Source of the DNA: Vibrio sp. 10N | GTDB taxonomy: Bacteria; Pseudomonadota; Gammaproteobacteria; Enterobacterales; Vibrionaceae | Reading direction: 5' to 3' | Assembly (NCBI RefSeq): GCF_036245475.1 | Contig: NZ_BTPM01000001.1 | Span: forward strand, 2,418,001 to 2,482,000 | Length of the DNA stretch: 64,000 bases | Shown: piece by piece, positions 57,233 through 64,000 of the stretch | Numbering within the stretch: the stretch's first letter is position 1 | Layout: every line of letters begins with the position of its first letter | Program-made: the position numbers and the translations under genes | Notes under the pieces: model-generated | Seen by the model: the letters and a program-made list of their open reading frames with translations, nothing else | Database searches by the model: none | What the model was told of the DNA's origin: nothing

Positions 57233-58282
57233 CTATTCTTGGTCTAAATCTTCGACGTGTTCAAGCTCGGCCATAATATCTTTGCCAAGGAACGCCAAAT
57301 CGGTCTTCACCACGTCTGGACGGCGGATTTTCTCCGATACCTGCACCGCGACTTTCTCACCCGAACGTCCCATCTTCACGCGGAAAGTTGGCAGATCTTC
57401 GACAAACATGGTGGCATTTTCTGGCATCTCTATCGGAAGAATGTCACCGGCCTGCAGCTCCATGAGGTCACGCAGTGAGACATCTTTTTCCAGAAGGTTG
57501 ACGCGAAAGTTCACCGGTACATCCATGATCTCTTCGCGCAGCGCACTGCTCCAGCGCACATCGGTTTCCATCTTGTCCGATTGAACACCCGCATCGAGTA
57601 ATTCACGAATCGGTTCAACCATGGAATACGGCATCACCACATGGAAATCACCACCGCCACCATCAACTTCAATGTGGAATGAACTCACCACAATGACTTC
57701 CGTTGGGCTGACAATATTGGCCATGCTCGGGTTTACTTCTGAGTCCAAGTACTCAAACTCAACGCCCATCACCGGTGACCATGCTTCTTTGTAGTCTTCA
57801 AACACGGTTTTCATCAACAGCTGAATGATACGGCGCTCAGTTGGTGTGAATTCTCGACCTTCAATCTTGGCGTGGAAACGCCCGTCACCACCAAAAAAGT
57901 TTTCTACCAGGATAAAGACTAATCGAGCTTCCATGGTGATCAGTGCCGTGCCTTTTAGCGGACGGAACCTCACCATGTTCAGACTGGTCGGTACATACAA
58001 CGTGTTTTGGTATTCGCCAAATTTCATCATCTGCACGCCGTTAATCGACACTTCGGCGGTTTTACGTAGCATGTTAAACAGACTGATGCGCATGTGGCGC
58101 GCAAAACGCTCGTTGATCAGCTCAAGTGTTGGCATGCGACCACGAACGATGCGGTCTTGCGATGAAAAGTCGAAATGGACCACATCCGCCGGATTTTGAT
58201 CCAGCTCGTCCTCTACCTCATCGACGTCATCCACTCCATGCAGTAGCGCATCAATCTCATCTTGGCTTAATAAATCGGTCAC
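57233..58282 (-). CDS. fliM: Flagellar motor switch protein FliM
   Basis: A 349-residue C-ring protein. The N-terminal LLSQDEIDALLHGV is the CheY-phosphate binding peptide. The middle CheC-like domain contacts FliG, and the C-terminal SpoA domain joins FliN. It follows fliL by seven bases. Confidence 0.96.
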   Translation of the reverse strand: MTDLLSQDEIDALLHGVDDVDEVEDELDQNPADVVHFDFSSQDRIVRGRMPTLELINERFARHMRISLFNMLRKTAEVSINGVQMMKFGEYQNTLYVPTSLNMVRFRPLKGTALITMEARLVFILVENFFGGDGRFHAKIEGREFTPTERRIIQLLMKTVFEDYKEAWSPVMGVEFEYLDSEVNPSMANIVSPTEVIVVSSFHIEVDGGGGDFHVVMPYSMVEPIRELLDAGVQSDKMETDVRWSSALREEIMDVPVNFRVNLLEKDVSLRDLMELQAGDILPIEMPENATMFVEDLPTFRVKMGRSGEKVAVQVSEKIRRPDVVKTDLAFLGKDIMAELEHVEDLDQE

Positions 58283-58289
58283 AATGCAC

Positions 58290-58793
58290 CTATTGGATTA
58301 CAAAATCGGTAAATAACACACGCTCAACGACAGGTGTGCCAACCACCTGACTTAAGCTCGCTTGGACATCGCTAGTCGCCTGATCGCGCAACTCTACACG
58401 ACCACTAGTACTGCGCAACTGCTCAACCGTCGCAGAGGCAAACGTCGACAGCAACGTACTTTCAATCAGTGGTGAATGGTAACGAGCTTGGCTTTCGTTG
58501 TCTAAACCTCGAACCATAAGCTGAACTTTGATCTGTACCATGCGATCGCGCTGTTTACCCGGCGCATTGAAAACAAATGGCTGTGCTAGGTTCACATAAG
58601 AAATTGGGTCAACAGGTACAGCGGCCGCACCGCTCGCGTTAGGCGCCGATTGCGATGAACTAGCACCATCATCAGAACTCAGAAACCAAAACGCACCACC
58701 GCCAACGGCTAATAACACCACTATGGCGGCAACTATGATGATCAGCAGCTTTTTGCTGTTGGTTTTTGCGGGTTGTAAACTTTCTTCTGCCAT
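58290..58793 (-). CDS. fliL: Flagellar basal body protein FliL
   Basis: A 167-residue inner-membrane protein with one N-terminal membrane helix (about 16-36) and a periplasmic stomatin-like domain. In vibrios FliL forms a ring around the PomAB stator and supports torque. It lies 26 bases after fliK. Confidence 0.94.
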   Translation of the reverse strand: MAEESLQPAKTNSKKLLIIIVAAIVVLLAVGGGAFWFLSSDDGASSSQSAPNASGAAAVPVDPISYVNLAQPFVFNAPGKQRDRMVQIKVQLMVRGLDNESQARYHSPLIESTLLSTFASATVEQLRSTSGRVELRDQATSDVQASLSQVVGTPVVERVLFTDFVIQ

Positions 58794-58819
58794 ATTTCTT
58801 CTACTGCTTTAACTTGTGA

Positions 58820-60541
58820 TTAGGCATAGTAACTTATGCCATCGTTACTCTGTTTCACGGCGACTTCAACACTGGACCCGTTTTCTACGCTATCGACATC
58901 ACCAGCTGCATTCGATGTCCCGTTACCCGAGCCACCGGAACCCGAACCATGCGATGCATGTCGCTGCTGCTGACCTTGCTGTTGAACAGAAGTATCCGCT
59001 AATTGGATACCTTGCTGGGACAGCATTTCACGTAGTCTTGGCATCGCTTGATCGACCATATCGCGGGTCTGCTGGTTTTGAACGGTAAAATGCACCGTTG
59101 CGGAATCATTGTTGAGGCTCATACGAATTTGCATGCGGCCCAATTCTGGCGGGTCAAGACGAATATCTACGTGCTTTAGATTCTTAGACATCATCATCTG
59201 CACACGTTCAGCCACCTGATCACTGGCGTTTTCTTTAGTCAAAACCATTGGTGATTGAACCGAAGCGGTTGCCGCTGACTGCTGCTCTGCGCGAAGCTGT
59301 TGGGTAGCGGTCAGTGCACCTGCCGTGTGTAATGCACTGTCATTGCCGAGACTCGCAGGATGCTGGGTCTTATTGCTGCCCTTCACTCCTGAAATATTAG
59401 CGTTAGCAACTTGCGCACCCATTGGCGCGGCAGCTTTTGTATTCTCCTTGCCTGCGGCCATCATAGCGGCAGCGGCAGCCATATCACCGGTTGGATGACT
59501 CGCGACCTGAGCGCTTTGGCCATTAACTGCTGTCCCTTGTGCAACGACACCTTGTGAGGCATTCGCTTGCGAACCAACCGAAGATTGAGCTGCAAGCTGT
59601 GTCTGAGTCGCCGCATTAGCGGTCGTTTGCGGCACTTTATCCGCGGCAATCGCGGCTCCTGCGAGTGCCGCTTTCGCTTCAGACTTAGCAGCAAGTTCAG
59701 CATCTGATTTACTCCAGGCAATATTTGCCTGAGCCTTATTTTCACCATCGATGCTAGCGGCCGGCTTACCCTCATTAGCGGGAGTCAATTTGCCATCAGC
59801 AACTTGTGAACCGGCAAGGCCTGCGGCTGTCATTGATGCATTACTAGTTTGCGGTGACTGGGTCACAAGTTCTGACGGTTCGCCTGACAGTCCCTGTGAC
59901 GAACTCAATGGCTCAGGTTTCGCTGCAGCGGCTTGCACCTGCTCAGCAGCAACACTTGCTGCCGCGACACCAGCAGCCGCTTCTGCACCAGCTGGTTTTT
60001 GCAATGCTTTATTGGACTCATCCAGACGTGATAGCAGTTCAGCATTCTCCGAAACGGCTTGCTCTGCTTCGGTATTGCCCTTTGCTTGAGCACTCCCCGG
60101 CTTGTCACCGGAAGCGGTAGCGGTACCGGAAACGACCTTTTCATCCGAACTTACCTTAGCAGCACTTGCTAATGCTGCTTCGTCTGTCATTTTTTTGACA
60201 GACGCAGAAGATTCATCGCCCTCGGATACGTCAGCGGACTTATCTTCCTTAGTCGTTTTAAGCGTAGAACTGTCTTCATCAGACTCATTGATTTCGCCTG
60301 ACTTGCTCTGAGTCGCTGCATCTTCAAGCAGGGCTTCGGTCGATTCAGATCCCGTTTTCGATTTGACGGATGTACCCTCAACCTTTTGATCAGATTCAGA
60401 CTTTTCTGTAGATAGCGCGTCTTTAAACTTATCCCAAAATCCTGGATTTTCGCCAGCATCACTCTCAGAGACTGAAGGTTTACCTTCACTCTTTGGCAGT
60501 ACGCTATTCGATACGCTGTTATTTGAAATCGACAGACTCAT
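58820..60541 (-). CDS. fliK: Flagellar hook-length control protein FliK
   Basis: A 573-residue secreted ruler protein. The first about 430 residues are low-complexity and rich in Ala, Ser, Glu and Gln. The C-terminal hook-length domain (about 435-520) includes NLKHVDIRLDPPELGRMQIRM and MPRLREMLSQQGIQL. The tail is Gln/Gly/Ser-rich. It follows fliJ after a 117-bp gap with a GGCGG/CCGCC hairpin. Confidence 0.9.
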   Translation of the reverse strand: MSLSISNNSVSNSVLPKSEGKPSVSESDAGENPGFWDKFKDALSTEKSESDQKVEGTSVKSKTGSESTEALLEDAATQSKSGEINESDEDSSTLKTTKEDKSADVSEGDESSASVKKMTDEAALASAAKVSSDEKVVSGTATASGDKPGSAQAKGNTEAEQAVSENAELLSRLDESNKALQKPAGAEAAAGVAAASVAAEQVQAAAAKPEPLSSSQGLSGEPSELVTQSPQTSNASMTAAGLAGSQVADGKLTPANEGKPAASIDGENKAQANIAWSKSDAELAAKSEAKAALAGAAIAADKVPQTTANAATQTQLAAQSSVGSQANASQGVVAQGTAVNGQSAQVASHPTGDMAAAAAMMAAGKENTKAAAPMGAQVANANISGVKGSNKTQHPASLGNDSALHTAGALTATQQLRAEQQSAATASVQSPMVLTKENASDQVAERVQMMMSKNLKHVDIRLDPPELGRMQIRMSLNNDSATVHFTVQNQQTRDMVDQAMPRLREMLSQQGIQLADTSVQQQGQQQRHASHGSGSGGSGNGTSNAAGDVDSVENGSSVEVAVKQSNDGISYYA

Positions 60542-60658
60542 TCCATTTAGGCCCGTTACTTATAAAGGTTGCTGATTCGGCGGAAACTTGCCGCCCACAT
60601 TCTCTAGGCTAGTCAATGCAATTTTTATACCGACAATAGCCTGGATGGGGTAGCTGAA

Positions 60659-61102
60659 TTAACGTGTTTGACGCCTGCGGGCAAACAACAAATTTGAAAA
60701 TTCATCCATTTGCTTTTGGTCGCGTTTAGCTTCTAGCTGGGCTTTTTCTTTGGCTTTTTTCTCAATCAACCACTCATAAGACTGACGCTGCTTACGAGTG
60801 TTGTGCCAAAATTCCTCACAGTCGTCCACTTGCTGCTTAAAGTGGCCTTCGGCCGACTTTTGCTTAGTGAGTGTTTCATCAAGTTGAGTAAGGAAGCGGT
60901 TGAGGTGTCCGTATTGGCTGGCCGTCAGTCCTTCTTGACCACGAGCGACCAACTGGTTGCAATAGTCTAAGCGATACTGCTCTATCTGCTGTACTTGCTG
61001 ATAATAACCTTCCAGCTCAGTGCGCGCTTTGTTAAGGGCGAGCACTGCTTGTTGTTCATTATCTTTAGCTTGCTCTAACAAGAACTCTAAGGCGTTTTCC
61101 AT
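60659..61102 (-). CDS. fliJ: Flagellar export protein FliJ
   Basis: A 147-residue, almost wholly alpha-helical coiled-coil protein, the central stalk of the FliI ATPase and chaperone escort. Its position between fliI and fliK and high Gln/Glu/Lys content fit FliJ. It lies four bases after fliI. Confidence 0.92.
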   Translation of the reverse strand: MENALEFLLEQAKDNEQQAVLALNKARTELEGYYQQVQQIEQYRLDYCNQLVARGQEGLTASQYGHLNRFLTQLDETLTKQKSAEGHFKQQVDDCEEFWHNTRKQRQSYEWLIEKKAKEKAQLEAKRDQKQMDEFSNLLFARRRQTR

Positions 61103-61106
61103 ACAA

Positions 61107-62432
61107 TTACGATTCTACTGACAGAAGCTGTTTCAACATGCCAAGACACATATCATAAGGTACGCTCTCGCGCATACTTTGCTGCAAGTACTGATCAAGT
61201 TTGGGCTTCAAGGTAAACGCGCTGTCGATGGCAGGATCGGTTCCTGGTTTATAGGCACCAATCGATACCAAGTCTTGGTTTTTACGACATACAGACAGAA
61301 TTTGTCGCACTGCCTTTGACATTAGGACATGCTGATCATCGGTAATTTGCGGCATGACACGACTGACAGACTTCTCGACATCAATCGCTGGGTAGTGACC
61401 CGCATCGGCCATTTCACGCGACAACACAATATGACCATCGAGAATCGCGCGTGAAGCATCAGCGATGGGATCTTGTAAGTCATCGCCTTCGGTCAGTACT
61501 GTGAAAAATGCGGTAATGGAGCCTTGATTGACATCACCATTACCGGCGCGCTCAACCAAAGCAGGCAATTTGGCGAACACCGATGGTGGATAACCTTTAG
61601 TCGCCGGCGGTTCACCGACAGAGAGTGCAATTTCACGCTGAGCTTGGGCAAAACGGGTTAGCGAGTCCATTAGCAGCAACACATCTAACCCTTGATCGCG
61701 AAAATACTCGGCAATCGTAAGGGCCGTCTGACAGCCTTTGAGACGCATCAAAGGCGAGGCATCTGCGGGGGCAGCCACAACGACTGAGCGTTGACGCCCC
61801 TCGGTACCTAAAATCTCTTCGATGAATTCTTTTACTTCACGGCCACGTTCACCAATAAGGCCAACGACCACCACTTGTGCGGTTGTGCCTCTCGTCATCA
61901 TGCCAAGGGTCACGGATTTACCGACACCTGAACCAGCAAAGAGACCAATACGCTGACCCTTGCCGACGGTCAGTAGGCCATTAATGGCTTTCAGACCGAC
62001 ATCCAAAGGCTCGGTGATAGGCTTTCTTGCTAGCGGGTTGATGGGTTCAGCATTAAACGAAGCGCGCTTTTCAGTATAGATGTCACCTAGACCGTCAAGC
62101 GGATTGCCAACACCATCAATCACACGACCAAGCAGTTCCATACCGACAGGAAGACCGGTTTCAGACGCCATTGGAGTGACTTTTGCTCCTGGCAACACGC
62201 CAGTAATTTGCTCACTGGGCATTAAATAGAGATGTTCACCTGAGAAGCCCACCACTTCGGCGTCCATATCGCCGTGCATGGTTTCTACTTTACACAGGCT
62301 GCCAATCGGTGCTTTACAACCAATGGCTTCTAGCGTTAAGCCAACCACACGCACCAGTTTTCCAGACGCCGTGGCGCGAGATTTATGGCCTTCGACCTTG
62401 TAATTGGCCAGTCGCTGAGCCAGCGGCTGCAT
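61107..62432 (-). CDS. fliI: Flagellum-specific ATP synthase FliI
   Basis: A 441-residue export ATPase related to F1-beta. Walker A is AGSGVGKS, Walker [18 protein letters not shown]. It starts at ATG 62432 ([11 protein letters not shown]), overlapping the fliH stop by one base (TAATG), with GGGGGCGAGTA upstream; the in-frame extension lies within fliH. Confidence 0.96.
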   Translation of the reverse strand: MQPLAQRLANYKVEGHKSRATASGKLVRVVGLTLEAIGCKAPIGSLCKVETMHGDMDAEVVGFSGEHLYLMPSEQITGVLPGAKVTPMASETGLPVGMELLGRVIDGVGNPLDGLGDIYTEKRASFNAEPINPLARKPITEPLDVGLKAINGLLTVGKGQRIGLFAGSGVGKSVTLGMMTRGTTAQVVVVGLIGERGREVKEFIEEILGTEGRQRSVVVAAPADASPLMRLKGCQTALTIAEYFRDQGLDVLLLMDSLTRFAQAQREIALSVGEPPATKGYPPSVFAKLPALVERAGNGDVNQGSITAFFTVLTEGDDLQDPIADASRAILDGHIVLSREMADAGHYPAIDVEKSVSRVMPQITDDQHVLMSKAVRQILSVCRKNQDLVSIGAYKPGTDPAIDSAFTLKPKLDQYLQQSMRESVPYDMCLGMLKQLLSVES

Positions 62433-63232
62433 TACTCGCCCCCTTGGTGGCGATTGGCACCGCAAAAGCTTTGCAAAACGTTTTTAACGCGATCTTCCAG
62501 TTTGTAACTCACACTGGAATCACCGGCTTCAATATACACATCACCACGGTTGAGCGACGGCTCTACGGCCAATGTCCAATTGCGAATGTTGAGTTCTTCG
62601 TCACCATACGCGGCGCGCACGATATCAACATCGATAGGGTTGAGTTTTAACGTAATAGCATGACCTAAGATAGGCAGCGCCTCTACCGATTGTTTGATGG
62701 TATCGAGAATGATCTGTGGATTGGTCTGTACTTCTACATGCACCACTTCTTTGGTGAGTGCCAGCACCATGTCCACCAGCTGCTTTTCAACTTGGCTATT
62801 CATCAGCTCAAGAGGGTTGGCAAACTGATTTGCTAGCTCCATGAAGGTGTCGACTTGCTGCTTTATGTACTCTTCGCCCGCGGCAACACCTTCTGCTTTA
62901 CCTAGCTCTAAACCTTCACTATGACCGGCAGCAAGGCCTTCCTCTTTGCCTTTGTCATAGCCTTGCTTAAAGCCCGCTTCTTGGCCTTGAAACAGACCTT
63001 CTTGGTAAGCGCCTTGTTTGATTTGCTCGATTTGCTCTTCGGTGAGCATCAACGGCTCTTCTTCGGCTGCCGGCTCTTCACGTGGAGTCCAGCTTGGGTC
63101 GTAATTGAACGCCGTTTCTCTAGCTTCTTGAGTCACTTGAGAGGTGTAATCAGGCAAGCCCCACGAATGGGCTTGCTCTACAGTATTATCTTCAGATGGG
63201 CGTAAAAAGCCGCGTTTTCTATCACCAGACAT
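62432..63232 (-). CDS. fliH: Flagellar assembly protein FliH
   Basis: A 266-residue stator-like regulator of FliI. The middle shows the GxxxG repeats of the family ([17 protein letters not shown] and [15 protein letters not shown], about 75-120). The C-terminal domain contacts FliI. It overlaps fliI by one base and follows fliG. Confidence 0.94.
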   Translation of the reverse strand: MSGDRKRGFLRPSEDNTVEQAHSWGLPDYTSQVTQEARETAFNYDPSWTPREEPAAEEEPLMLTEEQIEQIKQGAYQEGLFQGQEAGFKQGYDKGKEEGLAAGHSEGLELGKAEGVAAGEEYIKQQVDTFMELANQFANPLELMNSQVEKQLVDMVLALTKEVVHVEVQTNPQIILDTIKQSVEALPILGHAITLKLNPIDVDIVRAAYGDEELNIRNWTLAVEPSLNRGDVYIEAGDSSVSYKLEDRVKNVLQSFCGANRHQGGE

Positions 63233-63257
63233 AGGGCTATTCTTCCTTTAACTGGAA

Positions 63258-64000
63258 TTACAAGAACTCGTCTGCGCCACCGGACAGCATAAGCTCTCCG
63301 TTGTCTGCCATGCGCCTTGCAATGGTGAGCACTTCTTTTTGCGCCGCTTCCACATCCGCGACACGCACTGGCGGCATCGCTTCAATGTCTTCACGCATCA
63401 TATCGGCTGCACGTTTCGACATGTTGTTGAAGATCTTCTCTTTCAGACCTTCATCCGCACCTTTCAGTGCACGTTGCAACACATCTTGTGGCACGTCTCT
63501 AAGCAGCTTCTGAATACCTTGGTCGTCGACTTCGATAAGGTTTTCGAATACGAACATGAGATCTTGAATTTGTGTCGCCATGTCTTCATCTTGGTCGCGA
63601 ATTTGATCCATAAGAATACCTTCGACGTTGTTGTCGAGGTAGTTCATGATCTCGGCCGCTGCCTTCAGGCCACCAATCTTGGCCGCTTGAGCACCCGCTT
63701 GGCCTGCGAACTGTTTCTCCATGATTTCGTTTAGCTCTGCAAGTGCAGACGGCTGAACTTCTTCTAGGTTGGCAATACGCATCATCAAATCAAGGCGCAC
63801 ACGCTCTGGGAATTGTGACAAGATTTCCGCTGATTGATCCGCTTCTAGGTAAGAAAGCACGATGGTTTGGATCTGTGGGTGCTCGTTGTGGATGATGCTC
63901 GCCACTTGACGTGGGTCCATCCATTTCAGTGAATCGAGACCTTTTGAACCGGTACCCAGCAGGATTTGGTCAACCAGGTTATTGGCTTTGTCTTCACCGA
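63258..64000 (-). CDS. fliG: Flagellar motor switch protein FliG, 3' part (gene runs off the window)
   Basis: The last 246 codons of fliG; the start is beyond base 64000. The open frame continues to the edge (GEDKANNLVDQILLG), so the ATG at 63920 is internal. The segment covers the FliG middle and C-terminal domains, with the charged residues of the torque helix (LKEKIFNNMSKRAADMMREDIE). FliG is the C-ring protein that interacts with the stator. Confidence 0.95.
   Translation of the reverse strand, partial: GEDKANNLVDQILLGTGSKGLDSLKWMDPRQVASIIHNEHPQIQTIVLSYLEADQSAEILSQFPERVRLDLMMRIANLEEVQPSALAELNEIMEKQFAGQAGAQAAKIGGLKAAAEIMNYLDNNVEGILMDQIRDQDEDMATQIQDLMFVFENLIEVDDQGIQKLLRDVPQDVLQRALKGADEGLKEKIFNNMSKRAADMMREDIEAMPPVRVADVEAAQKEVLTIARRMADNGELMLSGGADEFL

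Noticed and set aside
59751..60311. Plus-strand Ala/Ser-rich frames opposite fliK
   Set aside because: They mirror the low-complexity codons of fliK and have no ribosome sites or family signatures.
60542..60658. A sigma-54 or sigma-28 promoter before fliK
   Set aside because: The spacings between GG and GC do not fit, and no TAAA-N15-GCCGATAA-like motif is present; only a short hairpin is seen.

Overview
The window is chromosomal DNA of a Vibrio species (Vibrionaceae). The evidence is protein similarity recalled from memory, gene order, and a polar-flagellum/chemotaxis block that carries the Vibrio parC-parP pair. The species cannot be fixed from sequence reading alone. There are no tRNA or rRNA genes, insertion sequences, prophage or CRISPR arrays.

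Layout, left to right. 1-222: 5' part of a glutathionyl-hydroquinone reductase gene (minus). 363-6104: oppABCDF oligopeptide uptake operon (minus), with a 3' UTR that fits the OppZ small RNA. 6105-6753: a busy non-coding stretch with a class II CRP promoter and two minus-strand terminators. 6754-10992: a LuxR-type regulator divergent from an acyl-CoA ligase and an MFS transporter, probably one catabolic module. 11054-14531: a Gfo/Idh/MocA oxidoreductase, an FMN reductase, yfcL, epmC and a TRIC-family channel. 14578-16593: an EF-G-like GTPase whose switch II reads DTPGQ instead of DTPGH. 16870-20172: aroC, prmB, smrB and sixA, in an order shared with E. coli. 20508-23291: an M16 protease. 23349-26788: fadJ-fadI for beta-oxidation. 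26984-28537: a candidate small RNA divergent from an ECF sigma factor and its DUF3379 anti-sigma partner. 28801-31615: two FadL-type outer-membrane fatty acid channels. 31855-32778: mlaA. 32991-40017: complete ccmABCDEFG-H-I cytochrome c maturation operon. 40316-48496: DUF2802, cheW, parP, parC, cheB, cheA, cheZ, cheY and fliA. 48489-64000: flhG, flhF, flhA, flhB, fliR to fliH and the 3' part of fliG.

The genes form three working blocks. The first is nutrient uptake (opp) and fatty acid use: FadL channels feed fadIJ, and FadR-like operators are visible at fadI and at the first fadL. The second is cytochrome c maturation. The third is construction and control of the polar flagellum: export gate (FliPQR, FlhAB), ATPase (FliHI with FliJ), C-ring (FliG, FliM, FliN), placement and number (FlhF, FlhG), late sigma factor (FliA), and chemotaxis with its polar anchor (ParC, ParP). 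A sigma-54-type promoter precedes flhA.

Most genes are well-known families. The parts most worth a second look are non-coding: a 3'-UTR sRNA with a match to the oppB ribosome-binding region, a CRP-driven short transcript ahead of oppA, and an unassigned structured RNA between fadI and the ECF sigma gene. In the proteins, notable points are the EF-G-like switch II change, the FlhB NPEH cleavage motif, the NPA-to-NAA change in one FadL, the (Glu-Pro) hexanucleotide repeat in parP, and three repeated acidic helices in CheA.
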